Origin: Nitrosomonadales bacterium
GTDB lineage: Bacteria; Pseudomonadota; Gammaproteobacteria; Burkholderiales; Gallionellaceae
Direction: 5' to 3'
Length of the DNA: 64,000 bases
Assembly (NCBI GenBank): GCA_025408405.1
Contig: JANYJE010000013.1
Span: 1-64,000, forward strand
Made by a program: the position numbers and the translations under genes. Positions 8,111-16,589 of the stretch are shown here, piece by piece. Numbering within the stretch: position 1 is the stretch's first letter; each line of letters opens with the position of its first letter. The notes beneath the pieces were generated by a model. The model saw only the letters and a list, made by a program, of their open reading frames with translations. It was not told the DNA's origin and ran no database searches.

Positions 8111-10216
8111 GTGGTCAAGAAATTCCCTGCGCAGCAGTTCCTTAACCGCGAAATCGGGCTGCTGGAATTTAACCGGCGCGTACTTGCCCAGGCAGAGGAT
8201 GTGCGCATTCCGCTGCTGGAGCGCCTTAAATATTTGTGCATCGTCAGCAGCAATCTAGATGAGTTTTTTGAAATCCGTGTCGCCGGACTGAAGGAGCAAA
8301 TCGGGTTAGCCGGTGTTGCCGTCGGTGCAGACGGCATGGATGCGCAGCAGGTGCTGAAACTGGTGTGCAAACAGGCTCATCAGATTGTCGAACGCCAATA
8401 TCAGATTCTCAACGATGACATCCTGCCCGCCCTCGACAAACAGAACGTACGCTTTCTGCGCCGCATCAGCTGGAACGATACACAACGCGCCTGGGTCAGG
8501 AATTTTTTCTTCAACGAAGTGATGCCGGTGTTGACCCCGATCGGGCTTGACCCTGCGCACCCGTTTCCGCGCGTGCTCAACAAGAGCCTGAATTTTGCCG
8601 TAGAGCTGCAAGGCAAAGATGCCTTCGGGCGCAACTCTACCCGAGCCATCGTACAAGCACCGCGTGTACTGCCGCGCGCCATCCCGCTGCCGCCTGAAAT
8701 CAGCGGTTGCGAGCATGGCTTCGTATTCCTTTCCTCCATCCTGCACGCCCACGTGGGCGAGCTGTTTGGCGGCATGGAAGTGCTCAGTTGCCACCAGTTC
8801 CGCGTAACCCGCAACAGCAATCTGTTCGTGGATGATGAAGAAGTCAAAAACCTGCGCACCAAGTTGCAGGGCGAGTTGCCGCAGCGCCACTTTGGCAACG
8901 CGGTACGACTGGAAATAACCGACAACTGTTCGGTGCAGACCGCAGAATTTCTTCTGCACCAATTTGAACTGACTGCGGACGATCTGTATCGCGTCAGCGG
9001 GCCGGTCAACCTGGTGCGCCTGATGGGCATCCCCGACCTGGTCGCACGCGACGACCTGAAATTTCCCCCCTTCGTACCGGGCGTACCCGGCGTGCTGCAG
9101 AAAAAGGGGGCGGATATGTTCAAGGTTATCCGCAAGAATGACGTCCTGTTGCATCACCCGTTTCAGTCATTCAAGCCGGTCATCGACTTTATCCAGCAAG
9201 CGGCGATCGATCCCGGTGTAGTGGCCATCAAGCAGACGGTATACCGCACCGGCGTTGATTCCGCCTTGATGGAAGCGCTGATCGCTGCGGCACGCATGGG
9301 CAAGGAAGTTACCGTGGTGGTGGAACTGCTCGCGCGTTTTGATGAAGAGGCCAACATCAACTGGGCCAGCCGCCTGGAAGAAGTGGGAGCACACGTCGTG
9401 TACGGAGTGGTCGGCCACAAGACCCACGCCAAGATGCTGATGGTAGTGCGGCGCGAAGACGGCAAACTGCGCCGCTACGTGCATCTCGGCACCGGCAACT
9501 ATCATCCGCGCACCGCGCGCCTGTACACCGATTTCGGCCTGTTCACCTGCAACGAGGAAATTTGCGCCGATGTAAACGAGGTATTTGTTCAGCTCACCGG
9601 ACTGGGCAAGGCGGGAAAATTGCACCACCTGTGGCAATCGCCATTTTCCTTCCACAGCCAGGTACTGAACGCCATCCGCAATGAAACCAAGCTGGCCAGT
9701 GATGGCAAACCTGCGCACATCATTGCCAAGATGAACTCCCTGCTGGAGCCGGAAACCATCACGGCTTTGTATGAGGCTTCTCAGGCCGGGGTAAAAATCG
9801 AGCTCATCGTGCGCGGTGTCTGCGCATTGCGCCCCGGCGTTAAAGGCTTGTCCGAAAACATCAGCGTGCGCTCGGTGATCGGTCGTTTTCTCGAACACAC
9901 GCGCATCTTTTATTTCCGCAACAATCTCGCCAATGATGTTTATTTGTCCAGCGCCGACTGGATGGACAGAAATTTCTTCCGCCGTATCGAAGTGTGCTTT
10001 CCCGTACTCGACAAGAAACTGAAGAAACGCGTTATCGATGAAGGGCTAAAAGCCTACCTCCACGACAACCACCAAGCCTGGATCATGGATTCAGCCGGGC
10101 ATTACCATCTGAATAGCGCACGGCGCAGCACGCCCAAATGTGCACAGCTGCTTTTGTTGCAGGATTTAAGCAATCTGCCCAAGGCAGCCGGTGTCAGTCC
10201 GGCAGAGCCTGGCTAG
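8111..10216 (+). CDS. ppk: Polyphosphate kinase (PPK1)
   Basis: Makes long-chain polyphosphate from ATP, reversibly. The 701-aa protein starts FPAQQFLNREIGLLEFNRRV, the usual PPK1 N-terminus. The two phospholipase-D-like catalytic histidines are visible as H439 in GHKTHAKM and H596 in LEHTRIFYF. The start is placed at GTG 8111, with GGAG 6 bases upstream; the frame stays open further upstream only because it runs through yggX in another frame. Its last bases overlap the end of the convergent histone-like gene. Confidence 0.95.
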   Translation: MVKKFPAQQFLNREIGLLEFNRRVLAQAEDVRIPLLERLKYLCIVSSNLDEFFEIRVAGLKEQIGLAGVAVGADGMDAQQVLKLVCKQAHQIVERQYQILNDDILPALDKQNVRFLRRISWNDTQRAWVRNFFFNEVMPVLTPIGLDPAHPFPRVLNKSLNFAVELQGKDAFGRNSTRAIVQAPRVLPRAIPLPPEISGCEHGFVFLSSILHAHVGELFGGMEVLSCHQFRVTRNSNLFVDDEEVKNLRTKLQGELPQRHFGNAVRLEITDNCSVQTAEFLLHQFELTADDLYRVSGPVNLVRLMGIPDLVARDDLKFPPFVPGVPGVLQKKGADMFKVIRKNDVLLHHPFQSFKPVIDFIQQAAIDPGVVAIKQTVYRTGVDSALMEALIAAARMGKEVTVVVELLARFDEEANINWASRLEEVGAHVVYGVVGHKTHAKMLMVVRREDGKLRRYVHLGTGNYHPRTARLYTDFGLFTCNEEICADVNEVFVQLTGLGKAGKLHHLWQSPFSFHSQVLNAIRNETKLASDGKPAHIIAKMNSLLEPETITALYEASQAGVKIELIVRGVCALRPGVKGLSENISVRSVIGRFLEHTRIFYFRNNLANDVYLSSADWMDRNFFRRIEVCFPVLDKKLKKRVIDEGLKAYLHDNHQAWIMDSAGHYHLNSARRSTPKCAQLLLLQDLSNLPKAAGVSPAEPG

Positions 10217-10653
10217 TTTTTGGGGGCTATTTTTTCTGCCTGATTTTCTTTTGGGCGCCCGGTCTTGATTTTTTCCAGACCGGACAATGCCTGTTTTAAC
10301 TGAGCAACGCTCAGCTTGCCCAAGGCATGCAAACCGGCGCGCAGCAGCTCGCTCTTTTTCACATGCAAACCGGTTTTCAGGCACAACTGCTTAAGCTCGC
10401 CGATTTTCGCATAATCACCTTGTGGCATGGTAAAGCTGTCGCGCACCACCTTGATCTTGCCGCCGGTCTTCTTGGGTTTTTTCGATTTTTTCTCGTGCTT
10501 GGACGCTGGCGCTAGCTTGGCGGGTGCGGATTGGGCAGGTGTTGCCGCTTTTGCAGCATGCGCTGTTTTAGTTGTCGCCTTGCGCAGCACTGTCAGCCCC
10601 TTTTTGGCCTGTGCCTGCTGGGTGGTTTTGGGTGTGGCTATTTTCTCGGACAT
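10213..10653 (-). CDS. Histone H1-like tail fused to a ribbon-helix-helix-like domain, unknown function
   Basis: 146-aa basic protein. Residues 1 to about 70 are rich in Lys, Ala and Pro (repeats such as AKKG, KTAHAAKAATPAQ, KKSKKPKKTGGK), like bacterial H1-type tails that bind DNA or polyphosphate. Residues 70-125 read VRDSFTMPQGDYAKIGELKQ, then VKKSELLRAGLHAL, resembling a ribbon-helix-helix DNA-binding fold. It is convergent with ppk and divergent from sixA, and an imperfect 23-bp dyad lies 33-55 bases upstream of its ATG. The frame continues upstream of the chosen ATG, but that part overlaps sixA and looks artefactual. DNA binding is inferred; no function is assigned. Confidence 0.7.
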   Translation of the reverse strand: MSEKIATPKTTQQAQAKKGLTVLRKATTKTAHAAKAATPAQSAPAKLAPASKHEKKSKKPKKTGGKIKVVRDSFTMPQGDYAKIGELKQLCLKTGLHVKKSELLRAGLHALGKLSVAQLKQALSGLEKIKTGRPKENQAEKIAPKN

Positions 10654-10685
10654 GCTGCTCTCCTGATGTGTTTGGATGTGGCAAA

Positions 10686-10708
10686 AAGAGTATATACGGT
10701 ATATTCTT
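10686..10708. promoter_or_regulatory. Candidate operator: 23-bp inverted repeat between divergent genes
   Basis: The intergenic space between the histone-like gene and sixA contains AAGAGTATA, five central bases, and TATATTCTT; 16 of 23 positions agree with the reverse complement. It also includes TATA-rich sequence that could serve as a -10 region in either direction. Placement suits an autoregulatory site for the ribbon-helix-helix-like protein encoded alongside. This is a pattern observation without experimental support. Confidence 0.4.
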
Positions 10709-10744
10709 CCAACAGAAATGTAATATTCATCATAGGATAAGTTC

Positions 10745-11197
10745 ATGGAACTCATACTGTGGCGCCACGCCGATGCCGCTGATGGCCTGTCCGACATGGA
10801 GCGGCCCCTCACCGACAAAGGATGGAAACAGGCGGAACGCATGGCCAGCTTCCTGCGCAGCCGCATCCCGCATGGCACGCGCATTCTGGTCAGCCCGGCC
10901 AAACGCACACAGCAGACTGCCCATGCGCTGACCAAGCATTTCACCACCGAGCCGGCCATTGCACCCAATACTTCTGCCAACGCCCTGCTGCATGCCGCCA
11001 ACTGGCCGGATGCCGACGGCTGCGTATTGATTGTAGGACACCAGCCCACACTGGGTGAAGTGGTTGCGCGTCTGCTTTGCAACAGCAAAGACAGCTTCAG
11101 CATCAAGAAAGGAGCGGTCTGGTGGCTCACACGCCGCGCACACGAAGGTGACTGCCAAACCAGTTTGCGCCTGGTCATTGCACCCGATCAGTTATGA
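10745..11197 (+). CDS. sixA: Phosphohistidine phosphatase SixA
   Basis: 150-aa member of the histidine phosphatase (phosphoglycerate-mutase-like) superfamily. The catalytic RH motif is at residues 7-8 (LILWRHADA) and the second histidine is H99 in LIVGHQPTLGE. SixA removes phosphate from phosphohistidine on proteins such as PTS components. It lies between polyphosphate genes and is 21 bases before the PPK2 gene, so it may be co-transcribed with it. A link to polyphosphate control is inference from position only. Confidence 0.87.
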   Translation: MELILWRHADAADGLSDMERPLTDKGWKQAERMASFLRSRIPHGTRILVSPAKRTQQTAHALTKHFTTEPAIAPNTSANALLHAANWPDADGCVLIVGHQPTLGEVVARLLCNSKDSFSIKKGAVWWLTRRAHEGDCQTSLRLVIAPDQL

Positions 11198-11218
11198 CAC
11201 CCGGACAGGAGTATCGCC

Positions 11219-12709
11219 ATGTTTGAATCTGCTGAACTCGGCCACAAGATAGACAAAGCCACCTACGATGCAGAAGTGCCCAAGCTGCGTGTCGCCCTGC
11301 TCGATGCACAATTCGATCTGGCCAAGCTGTCCAAGTTTCAGGTCATCATCCTGATCGGCGGAGTGGATGGCGCCGGAAGAGGTGAGTGCGTCAACCTGCT
11401 CAATGAATGGATGGATCCCCGCTTTATGGAAACCCACGGCATGGGCGAGCCATCCGACGAGGAGCTGGATAGGCCGATGATGTGGCGCTTCTGGCGCGCC
11501 TTGCCATCCAAAGGCAGGATCGGCGTGTTCCTCGGCACCTGGTACACCTGGGCTATCCTGAATCGCGTGCAAGGCCGCACCAAGAACGCCGAACTTGACC
11601 AGAGCATGGAGCGCGTTAGACGCATGGAGAAGATGCTGGTGGACGAGGGCGCGCTGGTGATCAAGTTCTGGATGCACCTGTCCAAGGAAAAACAGGACAA
11701 GCGTCTGAGGATTCTTGAAAAGGATCCGCAGACGCGCTGGCGCGTCACCAACCGCGATTGGGATCACTACAAGTTGTACGATAAATTTCTGCTCGTGAAC
11801 GAGAGGGTGATTCGCCACACCAGTACCGCCGAAGCACCCTGGACCATAGTCGAAGGCTATGACCCGCGCTACCGCAGCCTGACTCTGGGCCGTGTGATTC
11901 TCGATGCCCTGCGCAAACGCCTGGACGAAGTCAGTGAAAAGAAGGGCGTCAAGATTGCCGCTCCGCCGCTGCCCCCAATCGACCAGGTCAACGTCCTCAA
12001 AACGCTTGATCTTGCCCAGAAGATTGACAAGAAAAGCTTCGAAAGCGAACTTGAAAAATACCAGGGCAAGCTGGCAGTGCTGACCCGCAACCCGAAATTC
12101 AGGGACCTCACCGTCGTGGTTCTATTTGAAGGCAATGATGCCGCTGGCAAGGGTGGCGCCATCCGTCGCATCACCAGCGCGTTGGATGCACGCTATTACA
12201 ACATCGTCCCGATCGCGGCCCCTACCGAGGAAGAGCGTGCCCAGCCCTATCTGTGGCGTTTCTGGCGACACATTCCGCGCCGCAACCGACTGACGATTTT
12301 TGACCGCTCGTGGTATGGCCGGGTGCTGGTCGAACGCGTCGAGAAATTCTGCTCAGAGGCCGACTGGATGCGCGCCTACAGCGAGATCAACGATTTCGAG
12401 GCACAGCTGGTGCGCCACCGCATCGTGGTGGTCAAGTTCTGGCTGGCCATCAGCAATGAAGAGCAGCTTAGGCGCTTCAAGGAACGTGAAAAAATCGGTT
12501 TCAAGCGTTTCAAGATTACTGCGGAAGACTGGCGCAACCGTGACAAATGGGACGACTACGAGCGTGCCGTGTGCGACATGGTAGACCGTACCAGCACTGA
12601 GATTGCACCTTGGACACTGGTTGAGGCCAACGACAAGAATTTTGCCCGCATCAAAATATTGAAAACGCTGTGCCAGCAAATTGAAACGGCAATGAAGAAG
12701 AAAAAATAA
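11219..12709 (+). CDS. pap: Polyphosphate:AMP phosphotransferase, two-domain PPK2 (class II)
   Basis: Uses polyphosphate to phosphorylate AMP to ADP. The 496-aa protein has two PPK2 domains. In the C-terminal one, Walker A is intact (EGNDAAGKGG, 304-313) and the FDRSWYGR segment (361-368) carries the catalytic Asp. The N-terminal copy is degenerate: GGVDGAGRGE (47-56) lacks the normal Lys, and FLGTWYTW replaces FDRSWYGR. This matches class II PPK2 enzymes, where only the C-terminal half is catalytic. With ppk and sixA it forms a polyphosphate metabolism cluster. Confidence 0.92.
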   Translation: MFESAELGHKIDKATYDAEVPKLRVALLDAQFDLAKLSKFQVIILIGGVDGAGRGECVNLLNEWMDPRFMETHGMGEPSDEELDRPMMWRFWRALPSKGRIGVFLGTWYTWAILNRVQGRTKNAELDQSMERVRRMEKMLVDEGALVIKFWMHLSKEKQDKRLRILEKDPQTRWRVTNRDWDHYKLYDKFLLVNERVIRHTSTAEAPWTIVEGYDPRYRSLTLGRVILDALRKRLDEVSEKKGVKIAAPPLPPIDQVNVLKTLDLAQKIDKKSFESELEKYQGKLAVLTRNPKFRDLTVVVLFEGNDAAGKGGAIRRITSALDARYYNIVPIAAPTEEERAQPYLWRFWRHIPRRNRLTIFDRSWYGRVLVERVEKFCSEADWMRAYSEINDFEAQLVRHRIVVVKFWLAISNEEQLRRFKEREKIGFKRFKITAEDWRNRDKWDDYERAVCDMVDRTSTEIAPWTLVEANDKNFARIKILKTLCQQIETAMKKKK

Positions 12710-12744
12710 TCTATATGCGACCGTATCAACTCAAAGGAGCCACC

Positions 12745-13080
12745 ATGAGTTTTTTACGCAGCTCGGCCGTTCTTCTCTCCCTCGTTTTGCTCTCCGCCTG
12801 CAACACGGTTCAGCTAGGGCGCGATTTTGATGTGGGCGTATTTGCAGCCAAGATTGAACGCGGCGTCACCTCCCAGAACCAGGTACGCAGTTGGCTGGGA
12901 GAACCTACCAGTGTGGGCGTAAGCCTGGCGGTGGATGGCGAGCGCTTTGATGAATGGGCTTACTATTATGCCGAAGGTGAGCTGGCTGACATGAGCACTG
13001 CCAAGGTCAAAATCCTGCAAATCAAGTTTGACACCCAGGGCAAGGTACGGGCATACAACTGGTCTGCATCCAGACATTAA
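12745..13080 (+). CDS. Small lipoprotein, SmpA/OmlA (BamE)-like
   Basis: 111-aa predicted lipoprotein with signal peptide MSFLRSSAVLLSLVLLSAC, where LSAC is the lipobox. The mature part (KIERGVTSQNQVRSWLGEPT ... FDEWAYYY ... FDTQGKVRAYNW) follows the pattern of BamE-like domains, in which a turn after the first helix carries G-x-P. AAAGGAG stands just before the ATG at 12745. It is likely periplasmic-facing in the outer or inner membrane. Its exact role is unknown; BamE itself is not claimed. Confidence 0.75.
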   Translation: MSFLRSSAVLLSLVLLSACNTVQLGRDFDVGVFAAKIERGVTSQNQVRSWLGEPTSVGVSLAVDGERFDEWAYYYAEGELADMSTAKVKILQIKFDTQGKVRAYNWSASRH

Positions 13081-13110
13081 GGCTGGCAGCAGCTCCGTTC
13101 ACCAGGCCGG

Positions 13111-13425
13111 TTAGTCCATCAAATCGGCCTGCTGCACCAGCACCCACGGACTGATCACCACAGCCCACATGTCGGCATCGGCCTCATACCACGCTGCCGC
13201 CTGCTCGTCGGCCACCTTGGCCAGCGCGCCTTCTTGCAGCCACTGCGCGACCTGCGCCTTGTTGTCCGCAGACATCTGGTATGCGACCTCGATCAGATCG
13301 AGTTTGCTGCTCACCGCAAGCGCAGCACCGCTGGCAAAGAAACGTTGCAACTCTTTCCAGGCAATGCGCGAAGTTTCCAGGTTCACCTTGGCGCGTAAAA
13401 TTTCTTGTTGCTCAGTATGGATCAA
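13111..13425 (-). CDS. DUF2288 family protein
   Basis: 104-aa cytosolic protein with the hallmarks of DUF2288: LRAKVNLETSRIAWKELQRF, then LDLIEVAYQMSADNKAQV and a C-terminal WYEADADMWAVVISPWVLVQ. Function is unknown for the family. The start at 13425 is a TTG; no in-frame ATG or clear ribosome binding site is visible, so the true N-terminus may be a little upstream. It stands alone between convergent and divergent neighbours. Confidence 0.8.
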   Translation of the reverse strand: MIHTEQQEILRAKVNLETSRIAWKELQRFFASGAALAVSSKLDLIEVAYQMSADNKAQVAQWLQEGALAKVADEQAAAWYEADADMWAVVISPWVLVQQADLMD

Positions 13426-13577
13426 TTCAAGTCTCGCTTCATTGTTGTGCCTGGCGCTTTCCGGTGCTGAAGCCTGGCCTTAATGCAATTATAAAATCGG
13501 CCTCCCGTTTGCGGGGAATATACTTTTTACGACATGATAAAATATGCGCCAGTTAACATGATCAGGCTTAACACCAT

Positions 13578-14402
13578 ATGAATTTAGTCCGTTTTTTTGC
13601 AGTCCACGCGATCATCCTGACCCCGCTCTTGCTCAGCGCCTGCCAGACCACCACCGCTGGCGGTGCCGTGGGAGCCAAGCGCTCGCAGTTCATGCTTATT
13701 TCCTCTGCGGAGCTGGAGCAAACCGCGGCACAAAGCTATACCAAAATGAAGACGGATGCTGCCGGCAAAGGCGAACTGAATAAGGATCACGCCATGCTCC
13801 TGCGCGTTCAGGCGATTGCCAAGCGCATCGAGCCGCAGACCTCGGTATTTCGCGCGGATGCGCCGGGGTGGAAGTGGGAAGTCAATGTGCTCAGCAGCAA
13901 CCAGCTGAATGCGTTCTGCATGCCAGGCGGCAAGATCATGTTTTATTCCGGCCTGATTTCCCAGCTTCGCCTCAGCGATGATGAAATCGCCATTGTGATG
14001 GGTCATGAAATTTCGCATGCGCTGCGCGAGCATTCGCGTGAACAGGTATCGCAGGCCCTTGCCGCACAAACTGCGATCAGCCTGGGCACAGCGCTGTTAG
14101 GGTTGGGCGGCGGCTCGGCCGATCTGGCCAATAGCGGCTACCAGGCATTGATTGCCACCAAATTCAGCCGTACGGACGAAAGCGAAGCTGACACCATCGG
14201 ACTGGAGCTCACCGCGCGTGCCGGTTACGACCCGCGCGCCGGAATCAGCCTGTGGAAGAAAATGATGCAGGCCAGCGAGGGCGGAGGCCGCCCGCCCGAA
14301 TTTCTCAGCACCCACCCCGCCGAAGCAAACCGTGTAGAACAAATCGAGTCGCTGCTGCCCACCGTCATCCCTCTTTACGAAACGGCGCACCGCAACGAAT
14401 AG
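13578..14402 (+). CDS. M48-family metalloprotease, lipoprotein
   Basis: 274-aa zinc metalloprotease. The signal peptide ends in a lipobox (LLLSAC, Cys22). The zinc motif HEISH is at residues 143-147 and the third ligand is in DESEADTIG. The LNAFCMPGGKIMFYSGL stretch before the motif is typical of periplasmic M48 enzymes (YcaL/LoiP/BepA type) that degrade misfolded outer-membrane proteins. There is no TPR domain at the C-terminus, unlike BepA. The neighbouring small lipoproteins suggest an envelope quality-control setting. Confidence 0.9.
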   Translation: MNLVRFFAVHAIILTPLLLSACQTTTAGGAVGAKRSQFMLISSAELEQTAAQSYTKMKTDAAGKGELNKDHAMLLRVQAIAKRIEPQTSVFRADAPGWKWEVNVLSSNQLNAFCMPGGKIMFYSGLISQLRLSDDEIAIVMGHEISHALREHSREQVSQALAAQTAISLGTALLGLGGGSADLANSGYQALIATKFSRTDESEADTIGLELTARAGYDPRAGISLWKKMMQASEGGGRPPEFLSTHPAEANRVEQIESLLPTVIPLYETAHRNE

Positions 14403-14458
14403 CCGCAAAGCCGGCCGGCAGCCATATCTCTGTTGCTGGCCCAATGCAGATTAGAAAT

Positions 14459-14914
14459 TCAGTTGCACTGCTTGTCCGACGGTAGGTCAAACAGGCGCGC
14501 AAACTCCGTCGGGTGGCCCATCATCACCTTCACGCAGTCGCCGACCTTGTATTTGCCATAGCTCATCACCTCGAAGCGCTCCGCCTTTTCCACCGTCGCT
14601 ACCGTGTAACGATTCGCGCCGTAAGCGACCTGTGGTGGCTCGTTCTTGTCGTTGCGGCTGCCTCCCAACATGCTGCCCGCGCCTATCATCAGCCCGCCGA
14701 AGCCGCCGCCCGTACCGACGCCTACGCTGAAGCCCATGCCCACCCCGCTGTCACTCGGCCTTTGCAGCTTCGCTTCCTTGCGCTCCGCGTCGGTGTATAC
14801 GTGCACATCCACCACCTTCGCCAGCTTCACATAGCGCACATCATCTTCCAGCTTGGGCGCGCTCTGGCAGGCGGACAGCAAGATCAGCAACGCGATAGAA
14901 ATTCCTTGTTTCAT
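14459..14914 (-). CDS. Glycine-rich putative lipoprotein, unknown function
   Basis: 151-aa protein with signal peptide and lipobox (IALLILLSAC). The middle is glycine-rich (SGVGMGFSVGVGTGGGFGGL), reminiscent of glycine-zipper segments that insert in membranes. The C-terminal part contains the two other cysteines (VGDCVKVMM; SDKQCN), which may form a disulfide. I do not recognise the family. It is convergent with the M48 protease gene and lies 51 bases downstream of the GIDE-domain gene. Confidence 0.6.
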   Translation of the reverse strand: MKQGISIALLILLSACQSAPKLEDDVRYVKLAKVVDVHVYTDAERKEAKLQRPSDSGVGMGFSVGVGTGGGFGGLMIGAGSMLGGSRNDKNEPPQVAYGANRYTVATVEKAERFEVMSYGKYKVGDCVKVMMGHPTEFARLFDLPSDKQCN

Positions 14915-14965
14915 TCTCTGTTCCTTTAATTATCAGTGACCGTCCAAGCTGCAGTCTGATTCCGA

Positions 14966-15865
14966 TTATTCATGTTTGTTCCATAACCAGGCAAATCCGC
15001 CCAGCGAACCGAGCAGGATGATGACGTGCGCCCAGGTCCAAAGCAGATAACGGCGCGCAAGCTGGTCTTGATCGAGATTGCTGAGGAGGAACAATCGGCC
15101 ATCGCGCGGACTCACCAGAAAATTCAAATCAGGTTCGGCGCGCGCCGCATTCAAGCGTTTTTCCGCTTCGCGCTGGGCCGCTTTTCGTGCCAGCATCCAC
15201 TCCTGCTCGTCGAATGTGCCGTCGTTATTGAGGTCAAAGCGCTCACGCAATTTCGGCATGTCGAGCTTCCATTCCGCCAAAACCTGTTTCACTTCATCGT
15301 TAAGGGTACGGTCGAACGTGCTGCCGCCCGCGGTCTTGAAATGCCCGATGGAATAGATATAGTCGTTGCCGATCAGCTTCCATTCGGTATAGCGGTAGCC
15401 GGCATCGACCCAGCTGTCCTTGTGCTGTGTCTGTATCTCAGCACCTGTGGGGTCGACGATGCAAACACCGCTGCCGTCGTCCAGCAAAAACGGATCGGTG
15501 GTCTCGCCGCTGTCGATGGTGTGCCACTTATCTTCGCTGTTCTTTTCTTCGATGCGATAGCGATACCACAAACAGGGCAGGCTCGAGAGTTTGCTGATCA
15601 GAGGTGTCTCGCCATAGGCGCAACCTCTGCCTTGCAATTCGACATACCCCTGTGCGGCAGAGGCCACAGTGGAAGTGGGCGTGCCGCTAATGGTACGCAG
15701 ACGATGCAGTGATGAATACCACGCGAGCAGGCTGATGCAGGCCATAGCCCCGAGGCAGACCAGCCATCCCAGGCGCCCCCCGATATGGAAGCCGACGAAT
15801 AACAGCAGCAACTGTGCGCCGGAAGTGAGGAGTTCCGCATAACTACGGCGCAATGAGCTCAACAT
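14966..15865 (-). CDS. GIDE-domain membrane protein with an EF-hand-like motif
   Basis: 299-aa protein with two N-terminal membrane segments (about 15-50), a GIDE-like region (GYVELQGRGCAYG ... PCLWYRYRIEEK ... DDGSGVCIVDPTGAEI) and a final membrane helix (WTWAHVIILLGSLGGFAWLW). Between them FDLNNDGTFDEQEW fits the D-x-N-x-D-G-x-x-x-x-x-E calcium loop of an EF-hand. GIDE domains occur in eukaryotic mitochondrial E3 ligases; the bacterial forms are uncharacterised and often accompany lemA, as here. The RING finger is absent, so no ligase activity is implied. Confidence 0.75.
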   Translation of the reverse strand: MLSSLRRSYAELLTSGAQLLLLFVGFHIGGRLGWLVCLGAMACISLLAWYSSLHRLRTISGTPTSTVASAAQGYVELQGRGCAYGETPLISKLSSLPCLWYRYRIEEKNSEDKWHTIDSGETTDPFLLDDGSGVCIVDPTGAEIQTQHKDSWVDAGYRYTEWKLIGNDYIYSIGHFKTAGGSTFDRTLNDEVKQVLAEWKLDMPKLRERFDLNNDGTFDEQEWMLARKAAQREAEKRLNAARAEPDLNFLVSPRDGRLFLLSNLDQDQLARRYLLWTWAHVIILLGSLGGFAWLWNKHE

Positions 15866-15871
15866 GGCTGT

Positions 15872-16441
15872 TTAGCTGAACAACGATTTCATATCTACAT
15901 CAGCTTTTTCGGCGGCTGCGAATTCCAATAGCGGCTTGCTGGTAAAGTTAAAAGGGCCTGCAATCATTACTGCCGGGAACTGCTCGATGCCGACGTTGTA
16001 GATGTTCACCGACTCGTTATAGAACTCGCGGCGGTCGGCAATACCGTTCTCCAGCCCGGTGATGCGCGCTTGCAACTGCATGAAGTTTTCATTGGCCTTC
16101 AGCTCGGGATAAGCCTCGGCCACCGCAAAAATGCTGCCCAGCCCCATGCGTAGCGCGCCTTCAGCACGGCCCAGTGCCTCTATGTCCTGCCCTTCGCGCG
16201 CAGCATGTACTTGTGAGCGCGCCTCGATGACGCGCTGCAAGGTTTCCTGTTCGAATTGCTTGTATTGCTTGCACACCTCGACCAACTTGGGCAGCTCGTC
16301 ATGGCGCTGTTTGAGCAGCACGTCGATATTCGCCCAGGCCTTGCTGACGCCATGCTTGAGCTGAACAAGGTTGTTATACAGGCCGATGACGTAGATTGCT
16401 GCGACGATGAGGATACCGAAGAAAACAAGCATGAAACTCAT
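15872..16441 (-). CDS. lemA: LemA family protein
   Basis: 189-aa protein with an N-terminal membrane helix (MLVFFGILIVAAIYVIGLYN) followed by the LemA helical bundle: GVSKAWANIDVLLKQRHDEL and YNESVNIYNVGIEQFP. LemA proteins are membrane anchored with the helical domain outside the cytosol; their function is unclear. It is 6 bases upstream of the GIDE-domain gene, and the two are surely co-transcribed. Confidence 0.93.
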   Translation of the reverse strand: MSFMLVFFGILIVAAIYVIGLYNNLVQLKHGVSKAWANIDVLLKQRHDELPKLVEVCKQYKQFEQETLQRVIEARSQVHAAREGQDIEALGRAEGALRMGLGSIFAVAEAYPELKANENFMQLQARITGLENGIADRREFYNESVNIYNVGIEQFPAVMIAGPFNFTSKPLLEFAAAEKADVDMKSLFS

Positions 16442-16539
16442 TGTAAGGGTCCTTGTGTGAGTTGATTATGGAGGCTGTAGCACGGGGTGCACCAGCATCA
16501 TAAATCAAATTTTGAAGTCTGTCGGCCTTGAAAAATTCA

Positions 16540-16563
16540 GCCGCAAAGCGGCTAGGCGAGGGC
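16540..16563 (-). terminator. Intrinsic terminator downstream of the gamma-carbonic anhydrase gene
   Basis: On the minus strand AGCCGC, a TTT loop and GCGGCT form a stem, followed by GAATTTTT. It starts 27 bases past the stop of the gamma-carbonic-anhydrase-like gene. Confidence 0.65.
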
Positions 16564-16589
16564 GCGTCTACTCAATTCCAGCGCTAGAG

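Noticed and set aside
8306..9157. Long minus-strand open frame opposite ppk
   Set aside because: Entirely inside ppk, low-complexity translation, no family features.
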